A stretch of DNA of 5,216 bases from Thiobacillus sp. UBA6918. Lineage in GTDB: Bacteria > Pseudomonadota > Gammaproteobacteria > Burkholderiales > Thiobacillaceae. Below the pieces are notes generated by a model. The model made no database searches. It saw nothing but the letters and a program-made list of their open reading frames with translations, and was not told the DNA's origin. The position numbers and the translations under genes are program-made. Location of the stretch: positions 1,689-6,904 of the forward strand of contig DKAU01000023.1 in assembly GCA_002450925.1 (NCBI GenBank), in the 5' to 3' direction. Below, one piece after another: positions 1 through 5,216 of this stretch; positions within the stretch are counted from its first letter, which is position 1, and each line of letters starts with the position of its first letter.

Positions 1-926
1 CGGGTCATGATGATCTCGCTGTAGATTTTTTTCTCCAGCACTTGCGCAAGCCCGGCCGCCAGCGTAAGCAGGGTCTTGCCAGTACCGGCCTGACCGAGCA
101 GGGTGACGAAGTCGATTTCCGGATCCATCAGCACATTCAGCGCGAAGTTTTGTTCGCGATTGCGCGAAGTTATTCCCCAGACATTGTTCTTGTGGTGGTT
201 GTAATCCTTGATGGTTTGCAACTCGATTGCTTTTCCTTTTACGCCAAGAACCTTTGCATAAAAGGGCGTATCCGTTTCCTGGTAAACAAATTCATTGATC
301 ATGAAGTTGTTGGCCATGGGTCCTTTGAGGTTGTAATGGGTATGGCCATTGGACTGCCAGGATTCCATGCCCTTGCCATGCGTATCCCAGAAATCGGTCG
401 GCAATTCTGTGACGCCTGTATAGAGCAGGTCAGTGTCTTCAAGTACCTTGTCGTTGTAGTAATCCTCGGCATGCAGGCCCAACGCACGCGCCTTGATGCG
501 CATGTTGATGTCCTTTGATACCAGAACCACTTGCCGCTTGGAAAATTTTTGCGAGAGGTGCACGACAACACCCAGTATCTGGTTGTCTACCTTGCTCGCT
601 GCAAGCGAAACGGGAAGCGGCCCGTTTACCGCTTCAGTCTGAAGAAACAGGCGTCCGGTTGCTGCGTCGTGGCTATGTGGAGCGAGCGGGATGCCGTCGT
701 CCATGTTTTGCCAATCGCGCACCAGCTCATCCAGAAAACGGCTTGCCTGACGGGCATTGCGCGAAACCTCGCTCATCCCTTTCTTGTGCTGATCCAGTTC
801 TTCAAGCGTGATGATGGGGATCAGCAGGTCGTGTTCCTCGAAACGGAAGAGACTGGTTGGATCGTGCATGAGCACGTTTGTGTCAAGGACAAAAAGCTTG
901 GTTGCTGCAGGAGTTTTCTTTGGCAT
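1..926 (-). CDS. PIN domain-PhoH family ATPase/ribonuclease, 3' end beyond window
   Basis: Translating the minus strand from the ATG at 926-924 gives 308 open codons to the window edge, beginning MPKKTPAATKLFVLDTNVLM. Residues about 10-155 form a PIN domain, a Mg-dependent RNase fold. Its candidate acidic residues are visible: D15 (VLDTN), E42/E43 and D45 (LEELD), D114 (SKVDNQ) and D139 (SKDIN). After a middle region, a PhoH-type P-loop ATPase begins, with Walker A GQAGTGKT at residues 278-285. Walker B and the C-terminus lie outside the window. Family members of this layout (PhoH2/YlaK type) are about 450-600 residues and are proposed to couple ATP-driven RNA unwinding to cleavage; the substrate here is unknown. 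The gene starts 11 bases after the bcp stop codon, so the two are probably co-transcribed. No good Shine-Dalgarno is seen before the ATG. The stand-alone PhoH/PhoL (YbeZ) proteins lack the PIN domain, so this is a different subgroup. Family call is firm; function is inferred. Confidence 0.93.
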   Translation of the reverse strand, partial: MPKKTPAATKLFVLDTNVLMHDPTSLFRFEEHDLLIPIITLEELDQHKKGMSEVSRNARQASRFLDELVRDWQNMDDGIPLAPHSHDAATGRLFLQTEAVNGPLPVSLAASKVDNQILGVVVHLSQKFSKRQVVLVSKDINMRIKARALGLHAEDYYNDKVLEDTDLLYTGVTELPTDFWDTHGKGMESWQSNGHTHYNLKGPMANNFMINEFVYQETDTPFYAKVLGVKGKAIELQTIKDYNHHKNNVWGITSRNREQNFALNVLMDPEIDFVTLLGQAGTGKTLLTLAAGLAQVLEKKIYSEIIMT

Positions 927-937
927 GAAGTAAACAG

Positions 938-1438
938 CTATTTCAAGGTTTGAACAAAATCAAGAATCTCGGCAGCATGACCAGGCGCTTTGACACCGCG
1001 CCAATCCCTGATCAGTTTGCCGTTCTTGTCAAAAACAAAGGTGCTGCGTTCCACACCTCTCACCTGTTTGCCGTACATGTTTTTCAGCTTCATGACGCCA
1101 AACAGTTCGCACAACTTTTCTTCAGAATCGGAAATGAGTTCGAAGGGCAGTACCAGCTTTGCCTTGAAGTTCTGGTGGGACTTCAGGCTGTCTCGGGAAA
1201 CTCCCACGACAATGGCGCCGGCCTTGGCAAATTTTTTGGACAGGTCACGGAATTCCATGCCCTCCGTAGTGCATCCGGGTGTGTTGTCCTTGGGATAGAA
1301 ATAAAGTACTACGACTTTGCCTTTTTGACCCGAGAGTCTGAAGGAGCCGCCGGTTGAGTCGGCTTCGAAGTCCTTGATATTGGGTAGTGTCATGTTTGCG
1401 TTTGGTAATACTGACGCCATTTTGAACCGAACAGCCAT
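938..1438 (-). CDS. bcp: Bcp/PrxQ-type thiol peroxidase (peroxiredoxin)
   Basis: This cytoplasmic peroxiredoxin reduces hydrogen peroxide and organic hydroperoxides, usually with thioredoxin as electron donor. The thioredoxin-fold active site is clear: FYPKDNTPGCTTEG carries the peroxidatic cysteine (C56) in the P-x-x-x-T/S-x-x-C context, and R131 in ERSTF is the expected active-site arginine. The resolving cysteine that E. coli Bcp has five residues after the peroxidatic one is missing (M61 instead). The only other cysteine is C110 (KLCELFG), which matches the third E. coli cysteine position. The start is uncertain. The first ATG (1438-1436) gives 166 residues; the ATG at 1393-1391 (MTLPNIKDF) gives 151, closer to the usual family length. 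Neither has a strong Shine-Dalgarno. The stop is TAG at 940-938, with the PIN-PhoH gene 11 bases downstream on the same strand. The name also appears as alkyl hydroperoxide reductase/thiol peroxidase (AhpC/TSA family). Confidence 0.95.
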   Translation of the reverse strand: MAVRFKMASVLPNANMTLPNIKDFEADSTGGSFRLSGQKGKVVVLYFYPKDNTPGCTTEGMEFRDLSKKFAKAGAIVVGVSRDSLKSHQNFKAKLVLPFELISDSEEKLCELFGVMKLKNMYGKQVRGVERSTFVFDKNGKLIRDWRGVKAPGHAAEILDFVQTLK

Positions 1439-1443
1439 CCATA

Positions 1444-1484
1444 ATCAACCATCTGAAAAATGCCTTGGTAACTATATGGTTGAT
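1444..1484. repeat. 9-bp perfect inverted repeat upstream of bcp
   Basis: ATCAACCAT at 1444-1452 and ATGGTTGAT at 1476-1484 are exact reverse complements separated by 23 bases. A second overlapping pair, ATAATCAA (1441-1448) and TTGATTAT (1493-1500), shares the left arm. The left arm lies only five bases before the upstream bcp start codon. It could be a pair of operator half-sites or a hairpin in the bcp leader. It does not resemble the OxyR consensus. The repeat is directly seen; its role is speculative. Confidence 0.4.
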
Positions 1485-1519
1485 AAGGTTTTTTGATTAT
1501 TCGGATATGGGGCTAATGC

Positions 1520-1549
1520 TTGTTAATTATTGCTTCGAACCGATATACT
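1520..1549 (+). promoter_or_regulatory. Candidate sigma-70 promoter for the DsrE-like lipoprotein gene
   Basis: TTGTTA (1520-1525) and TATACT (1544-1549) are separated by 18 bases, four of six and five of six matches to the -35 and -10 consensus. Transcription starting near 1556 would give a leader of about 165 bases before the ATG at 1720. In AT-rich DNA such matches arise by chance, so this is only a candidate. Confidence 0.4.
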
Positions 1550-1707
1550 GGCTTCAGGATGCTGGTTTTCTGGGTTCCATGGAGGGAATATAAAAATTCA
1601 TGGAATAAATTTCCCTAACCGACGTCTTATATATTAGTTGGACAATCCCATTTAGCATCAACATGCGGAGATGCAACGGTGGTTCGACTTGATTATTCTT
1701 AAATTTG

Positions 1708-1713
1708 AAGGAG
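1708..1713 (+). promoter_or_regulatory. Shine-Dalgarno AAGGAG fixing the start of the DsrE-like gene
   Basis: AAGGAG at 1708-1713 sits six bases before the ATG at 1720. It rules out the in-frame TTG at 1705, which overlaps the site itself, and supports a start immediately followed by a lipoprotein signal peptide. It is the clearest ribosome binding site in the window. Confidence 0.85.
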
Positions 1714-1719
1714 ACACAC

Positions 1720-2148
1720 ATGAAATTAGCCGGACTTTCTGCCGCTGTCCTGTTGGCCGTTACTTCCCTGTATGGTTGTGCATCTACCGAGGCCAAGCAG
1801 GAAAAGGTTGTTTATCACATCAATGATGCTGCCAATGCACGCATTGCCATGCGCAACATCAATAACCACCTGAACGCGAACCCCGATGCCAAGATCGTAG
1901 TGGTGACCCATGGCAAGGGCATTGATTTCCTGCTGAACGATGCCAAGGATGACAAGGGTGATACCTACACCGCCCAGATCGCTGGCCTTAAGGACCGCGG
2001 TGTAGGCTTTGACGTTTGCGCCAACACTCTCAAGGGCCGCAAGCTCAGCAACAACGCTGTGATTCTCGACGCCCAGGTTGTTCCCTCTGGCGTGGGTGAA
2101 CTCGGCAAGCTGCAAACCCAGGAAGGCTACGTCTACATCAAGCCCTAA
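1720..2148 (+). CDS. DsrE-like family lipoprotein
   Basis: The product is 142 residues. Residues 1-20 form a lipoprotein signal: MK, a hydrophobic stretch, then lipobox LYGC with C20 as the acylated residue. Alanine at +2 does not match the inner-membrane retention signal, so an outer-membrane anchor facing the periplasm is expected. The mature part resembles the DsrE/DsrF-like fold: a first strand KVVYHIND (29-36), a helix with ARIAMRNINNHL (40-51), a strand KIVVVTHGKGIDFLL (58-72), then GVGFDVCANTLKGR (94-107) with the single mature-domain cysteine C100, and a C-terminal SGVGELGKLQTQEGYVYIKP segment. DsrE-fold proteins are known from sulfur-transfer systems such as DsrEFH and TusBCD, where a cysteine carries persulfide sulfur. 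For this stand-alone periplasmic subgroup no function is established that I know of. The start is set by AAGGAG six bases upstream. A terminator follows 20 bases after the stop, so it is likely a single-gene unit. Confidence 0.85.
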   Translation: MKLAGLSAAVLLAVTSLYGCASTEAKQEKVVYHINDAANARIAMRNINNHLNANPDAKIVVVTHGKGIDFLLNDAKDDKGDTYTAQIAGLKDRGVGFDVCANTLKGRKLSNNAVILDAQVVPSGVGELGKLQTQEGYVYIKP

Positions 2149-2168
2149 CTCAGGGATTTGATAGACTC

Positions 2169-2194
2169 AAAGGGCCGCGCAAGCGGCCCTTTTT
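2169..2194 (+). terminator. Intrinsic terminator after the DsrE-like gene
   Basis: AAAGGGCCGC (2169-2178) pairs perfectly with GCGGCCCTTT (2183-2192) around a GCAA tetraloop (2179-2182). The T run at 2190-2194 follows the GC-rich stem. On the minus strand the stem has a T-run of only three bases, within the stem, so it may also weakly stop transcription arriving from the smr side. Confidence 0.9.
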
Positions 2195-2208
2195 GTTTCT
2201 GCAATTTC

Positions 2209-2760
2209 TTAGCGAAGACTGCTTTTCAATAGCACGATAACCGCGCCGCTGCCGCCGTCAGCTGGCTTGGCCTGACAAAAAGCCAGCACATCATCGCGCT
2301 GCATCAGCCAGTGGCGCAATTTGTTTTTTAAAACAGGTTCCCGGTTTTTGGAACGCATTCCCTTGCCATGGACAATGCGAAGACAGCGGCAATCATTGCG
2401 AGCACATTGCATCAGAAACTCGGCGAGGGCGACGCGTGCCTCGTCTGAGCGCAGGCCATGCAAATCAAGTTCTGCCTGTATGATCCAGCCGCCGCGCTTG
2501 AGCTTGCGTAATGTGGCAATGGGTACGCCAGGGCGGGAGAAGAAGAGCTCTTCACCGGTTTCGCCCTGGTCGAGTATGTCCCAAGGGTCGGCCAGCGAGT
2601 CGACGAGTACCTGTTTCTCGTCTTTCAGTCTTTGCAGGGGTAAAGGCTTGACCCGTGGTCGCGTGTGCGTGGCCTGGTTGGGCGGCGGCATTGCCACGGC
2701 GTCGGACACCTCCTGCCGGAAGAGGTCGAAGTCTTCTGGCGTGGAGGTGGGTTTGGGCAT
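2209..2760 (-). CDS. Smr domain protein (SmrA/YdaL-like)
   Basis: The 183-residue product has a C-terminal Smr (small MutS-related) domain at about 95-180. Its hallmark motifs are present: LDLHGL at 98-103, IVHGKG at 129-134 and GGSGAVIVLLK at 169-179. The N-terminal part is charged and proline-rich, with the PLPLQRLKDEK segment at 39-49, and matches the extension seen in stand-alone bacterial Smr proteins such as YdaL. Smr domains bind nucleic acids and several have nicking or endonuclease activity; a role in DNA or RNA processing is therefore likely, but the substrate is unknown. The ATG (2760-2758) overlaps the trxB stop by one base in the form TGATG, which points to translational coupling; no clear Shine-Dalgarno is present. 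The TAA stop at 2211-2209 leaves a 60-base convergent gap to the DsrE-like gene. Confidence 0.92.
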   Translation of the reverse strand: MPKPTSTPEDFDLFRQEVSDAVAMPPPNQATHTRPRVKPLPLQRLKDEKQVLVDSLADPWDILDQGETGEELFFSRPGVPIATLRKLKRGGWIIQAELDLHGLRSDEARVALAEFLMQCARNDCRCLRIVHGKGMRSKNREPVLKNKLRHWLMQRDDVLAFCQAKPADGGSGAVIVLLKSSLR

Positions 2761-3716
2761 CAGGTCAGTCCGAGGCTGTCCAGATAGCGTTCGGCATCCA
2801 ATGCTGCCATGCAGCCAGAAGCTGCACTGGTCACAGCCTGCTTGTAGATGTGATCCTGAACATCCCCTGCTGCGAACACGCCAGGGATACTTGTTGCTGT
2901 GGCGTTGCCGGCGCGGCCACTTTTTGTGGCGATGTAGCCGTGTTCCAGTTCCAGTTGGCCCTGGAACAGGTCGGTATTGGGCTTGTGGCCGATGGCAATG
3001 AAGATGCCGGTCAAAGCGATGTCCTGGGTATTGCCGGAGTCGACATGCTTGATGCGCATTCCGTTCACGCCGGATTCGTTGCCCAGCACTTCATCAAGCA
3101 CATGGTCTAGTTGCAGGGTGATCTTGCCTTCCTTCACCTTTTCCATCAGGTGGTCGACCATGATTTTCTCTGCCTTGAACTTGTCGCGACGATGCACAAG
3201 GGTCACGTGATTGCATATGTTGGCGAGGTACAAAGCCTCTTCCACGGCGGTGTTGCCGCCGCCGATAACAGCCACATTCTGGTTGCGATAGAAGAAGCCG
3301 TCGCAGGTGGCACATCCGGACACGCCTTTGCCCATGAATGCCTGTTCGGAAGGAATCCCCAGATACATTGCGGAGGCGCCAGTTGCGATGATGAGGGCGT
3401 CGCATGTGTAGGTACCAGCATCACCAACAAGAGTGATGGGTTTTTGGTTGATCTTGGCTGTGTGGATCATGTCGAAAATGACCTCTGTCTCGAACCGCGT
3501 GGCGTGTTGCTCAAAGCGCTGCATCAACTCGGGTCCCTGTACGCCATTGGAATCAGCCGGCCAGTTGTCGACCTCGGTCGTTGTCATGAGCTGGCCGCCT
3601 TGCTGCATGCCCGTGATGAGAACAGGCTTGAGATTGGCTCGTGCTGCATAAATGGCAGCGGTATAACCGGCAGGCCCGGAACCGAGTATCAGGAGTTTGG
3701 CGTGTCTGGTCGTCAT
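2760..3716 (-). CDS. trxB: Thioredoxin-disulfide reductase
   Basis: The product is a cytoplasmic FAD enzyme that uses NADPH to reduce oxidised thioredoxin. From the ATG at 3716-3714 it is 318 residues, close to the 321 of E. coli TrxB. Domains in order: FAD-binding GSGPAG at 12-17; redox-active CATC with C135 and C138; NADPH-binding GGGNTAVEE at 152-160; the HRRDKFKAE phosphate-binding stretch; and the second FAD motif GVFAAGDVQD at 279-288 followed by the conserved ASGCMAALDAERYL tail. A longer frame reaches a TTG at 3749, but its eleven extra residues match nothing conserved and the ATG has a weak GAAAGA site nine bases upstream (3726-3731). The gene heads a two-gene unit with the overlapping smr gene and is divergent from ftsK. 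All key residues are intact. Confidence 0.97.
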   Translation of the reverse strand: MTTRHAKLLILGSGPAGYTAAIYAARANLKPVLITGMQQGGQLMTTTEVDNWPADSNGVQGPELMQRFEQHATRFETEVIFDMIHTAKINQKPITLVGDAGTYTCDALIIATGASAMYLGIPSEQAFMGKGVSGCATCDGFFYRNQNVAVIGGGNTAVEEALYLANICNHVTLVHRRDKFKAEKIMVDHLMEKVKEGKITLQLDHVLDEVLGNESGVNGMRIKHVDSGNTQDIALTGIFIAIGHKPNTDLFQGQLELEHGYIATKSGRAGNATATSIPGVFAAGDVQDHIYKQAVTSAASGCMAALDAERYLDSLGLT

Positions 3717-3831
3717 GATTGGTGTTCTTTCAATATTTGGAATATTCAACGAATAACTGGAATTCTACCAAGTTCGGGGCCATGACCCGATGATGGCTTA
3801 TATAATGTGGCATTCATAGATTTAAAGAGCC
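3717..3831. promoter_or_regulatory. Divergent trxB/ftsK promoter region
   Basis: These 115 bases separate the two start codons. The trxB-proximal half is AT-rich and holds an imperfect inverted repeat, AATATT-TGG-AATATT (3732-3746), inside the expected trxB leader. Near the middle, TCGGG (3774-3778) and CCCGA (3786-3790) form a second short inverted repeat just upstream of the ftsK -10 box. I see no convincing trxB promoter on the minus strand. Confidence 0.5.
3801..3806 (+). promoter_or_regulatory. Consensus -10 box (TATAAT) for ftsK
   Basis: A perfect TATAAT lies 25 bases before the ftsK ATG, so a transcript would have a short leader of roughly 20 bases. No good -35 hexamer is present 16-18 bases upstream (about 3777-3784 reads GC-rich), so the promoter may be weak or activator-dependent. 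Confidence 0.5.
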
Positions 3832-5216
3832 ATGGCCAAGGCCAAGACCTACAACCGCATCCGGACAGCCGAGCCCCTTCCGCCACGCATGCTGAAACTG
3901 CTGCGCGAGGCGCGCGCTATTGTCGTCCTTGCGGCCGCTTTGTTTTTGGCGGCCATGTTGATGACGTACAGCACCAACGATCCCGGATTTTTTACCACTG
4001 GCGGGGAGTCTTTGCAGCCTTCGAATCTGGCGGGCAGCCTGGGGGCCTGGATTTCTGATTTGCTGCTGGGTCTTCTGGGTTATTCGGCCTGGTGGCTGGT
4101 GCTGTTGTCAATTGGATATGCCGTATGGGTATTCCGTCATCTGGAAGAGGAACCACTGACCAGCCGTCGTCATCTGTGGGTGGCGCTCGGAGGTTTTGTG
4201 CTCCTGATACTCTCCAGCAGCGCGCTTGAATATGTTCGGCTTTGGTCGGTAACAGGCCTTCTCCACGGTGCTGGTGGCATCATCGGGCAGGGTCTGGGGG
4301 CAGCGATTCTGTCACTTACAGGCTTTACGGGCAGCACGCTCCTATTGCTGGTTGGCATGGCAATAGGTCTTAGTCTTTATTCGGGCCTTTCCTGGGTACG
4401 CATTGCTGAGGAAACAGGGGAGTGGCTGGAACGGGCATGGTGGGGTGCTGTTGGCTATATTCAGCGCAAGCGGGACGAGCGAATCGGCCAGGCTGCGCTG
4501 CTTCAGCGTGAGGAGGTGGTGGCAGAAGAGAAAAAGAAACTCGAAATTGCCAAGCCCATCCGTATCGAACCCGTCGTCAAGGAAGTGCCCAGGTCATCCC
4601 GCGTCGAGGCGGAAAAGCAGTCACCTCTTTTCAAGGAATTGCCAGATTCTCCATTGCCCCCCCTGCATCTTTTGGATGAAGCGACGGAAACTGCCGAGCC
4701 GGTGGGCAAGGAAGCGCTGGAGTTCACCTCGCTGATGATCGAACGCAAGCTCAAGGAATTCGGTGTGGAGGTGAAGGTGGTGTCGGCATCGCCCGGCCCA
4801 GTCATTACCCGCTATGAAATCGAACCGTCTATCGGCGTCAAGGGCAGCCAGATCGTCAACCTCTCAAAGGACCTGGCACGCACCCTGTCTGTCATAAGCA
4901 TACGCGTGGTGGAAGCTATACCCGGCAAGCACACCATGGGTCTGGAAATCCCCAATCCCACGCGCCAGACCGTGCACCTGTCCGAGATTCTAGGCTCCAA
5001 GGCTTATCACGATATGGCCAGCCCGCTCACCGTGGCATTGGGCAAGGACATCGCCGGCAACCCGGTGGTGGCTGATCTTTCCAAGATGCCGCACTTGCTT
5101 GTGGCGGGCACGACCGGCTCCGGCAAGTCGGTGGGCATCAATGCCATGATCCTGTCGCTGGTCTACAAGGCCGGTCCGGACACGGTTCGCCTCATCATGG
5201 TCGACCCCAAGATGCT
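3832..5216 (+). CDS. ftsK: DNA translocase FtsK, 3' end beyond window
   Basis: An uninterrupted frame from the ATG at 3832 runs to the right edge: 461 full codons. FtsK is a septum-located, ATP-driven motor that moves chromosome ends apart and activates XerCD recombination at dif. The N-terminus has four likely membrane helices at about 29-46, 77-101, 115-132 and 166-186, with the family-typical TYSTNDPGF after helix 1 and GGIIGQGLG before helix 4. A short charged linker (about 190-288) follows, much shorter than in E. coli FtsK. The alpha/beta motor begins near P290 (PVGKEALEFTS) and includes PGPVITRYEIEP, IPGKHTMGLEIPN, and Walker A GTTGSGKS at 426-433. The window ends at the Walker B-like strand (LIMVDPKM). 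The rest of the motor and the DNA-reading gamma domain are outside. A weak AAAGAG (3824-3829) lies two bases before the ATG, an unusually tight spacing, so a slightly different start is possible. Confidence 0.96.
   Translation, partial: MAKAKTYNRIRTAEPLPPRMLKLLREARAIVVLAAALFLAAMLMTYSTNDPGFFTTGGESLQPSNLAGSLGAWISDLLLGLLGYSAWWLVLLSIGYAVWVFRHLEEEPLTSRRHLWVALGGFVLLILSSSALEYVRLWSVTGLLHGAGGIIGQGLGAAILSLTGFTGSTLLLLVGMAIGLSLYSGLSWVRIAEETGEWLERAWWGAVGYIQRKRDERIGQAALLQREEVVAEEKKKLEIAKPIRIEPVVKEVPRSSRVEAEKQSPLFKELPDSPLPPLHLLDEATETAEPVGKEALEFTSLMIERKLKEFGVEVKVVSASPGPVITRYEIEPSIGVKGSQIVNLSKDLARTLSVISIRVVEAIPGKHTMGLEIPNPTRQTVHLSEILGSKAYHDMASPLTVALGKDIAGNPVVADLSKMPHLLVAGTTGSGKSVGINAMILSLVYKAGPDTVRLIMVDPKM

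Larger units (their letters stand above)
1439..1719. other. Divergent AT-rich intergenic region between bcp and the DsrE-like gene
   Basis: This 281-base stretch has no ORF with coding character; the only reading frame of note, on the minus strand, runs into the DsrE-like gene and lacks any domain. It must hold the promoters for bcp (leftward) and the DsrE-like gene (rightward). I see one fair plus-strand promoter, several short inverted repeats next to bcp, and a weak hairpin (GCATC at 1655-1659, GATGC at 1670-1674) in the presumed leader of the DsrE-like gene. A small RNA cannot be excluded, but no intrinsic terminator is seen inside the region. Confidence 0.6.

Noticed and set aside
42..518. 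158-residue plus-strand ORF
   Set aside because: It is antisense to the PIN-PhoH gene, whose minus-strand frame shows clear PIN and P-loop motifs; the plus-strand product has no recognisable domain.
531..953. 140-residue plus-strand ORF
   Set aside because: Antisense shadow of the PIN domain coding region, with no ribosome binding site and no family resemblance.
950..1357. 135-residue plus-strand ORF
   Set aside because: Antisense to bcp, which has an intact peroxiredoxin active site on the other strand.
1554..1796. 80-residue minus-strand ORF across the intergenic region
   Set aside because: It overlaps the well-supported ribosome binding site and signal peptide of the DsrE-like gene, lacks its own Shine-Dalgarno and shows no domain.
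2321..3001. 226-residue plus-strand ORF spanning smr and trxB
   Set aside because: Antisense to two clearly coding genes; the translation is rich in Ser, Arg and Cys, typical of a shadow frame.
3717..3749. N-terminal extension of trxB from a TTG at 3749
   Set aside because: The extra residues lie outside the conserved TrxB fold, and the ATG at 3716 gives the family's normal length and a correctly placed FAD motif.
3111..3785. 224-residue plus-strand ORF opposite trxB
   Set aside because: It is a long antisense frame of the kind common in GC-balanced coding DNA; trxB on the minus strand has every expected motif.
1..5216. A novel defence, mobile or biosynthetic system
   Set aside because: All six genes belong to recognisable families, five of them common housekeeping ones, and there are no integrases, transposases, toxin-antitoxin pairs, repeat arrays or composition shifts.

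Overview
The window looks like a chromosomal housekeeping region of a proteobacterium, most likely a betaproteobacterium. The basis is protein resemblance from memory: the Bcp-type peroxiredoxin contains stretches (FYPKDNTPGCTTEG, NMYGKQVRGVERSTFVF) that I associate with betaproteobacterial homologues. The trxB-smr pair facing away from ftsK also fits that group. This assignment is inference, because no rRNA or other taxonomic marker is present. Base composition and codon use look uniform across the genes. I see no insertion sequence, tRNA, CRISPR array or phage gene.

Layout. (1) Positions 1-1438, minus strand: a probable two-gene unit, bcp (thiol peroxidase) followed after 11 bases by a PIN-PhoH ATPase/ribonuclease gene that runs off the left edge. 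(2) Positions 1439-1719: an AT-rich divergent intergenic region with a candidate plus-strand promoter and inverted repeats just upstream of bcp. (3) Positions 1720-2148, plus strand: a small DsrE-like protein with a lipoprotein signal, a strong ribosome binding site and a clear intrinsic terminator, apparently monocistronic. (4) Positions 2209-3716, minus strand: trxB (thioredoxin reductase) and an Smr-domain gene, overlapping by one base (TGATG). (5) Positions 3717-3831: a divergent promoter region with a consensus -10 box for ftsK. (6) Position 3832 to the right edge, plus strand: ftsK, the DNA translocase of cell division, cut off just after its Walker A motif.

How the genes fit together. 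Three of the six genes concern thiol redox or persulfide chemistry. TrxB keeps thioredoxin reduced, Bcp-type peroxiredoxins are normally recycled by thioredoxin, and DsrE-fold proteins often carry a reactive cysteine. The PIN-PhoH and Smr proteins belong to nucleic-acid-processing families, and FtsK handles chromosome dimers and terminus segregation. The grouping is probably ordinary chromosomal neighbourhood rather than a dedicated system. I found no convincing evidence of a previously undescribed system. The least routine items are the lipid-anchored DsrE-like protein and the inverted repeats in front of bcp.
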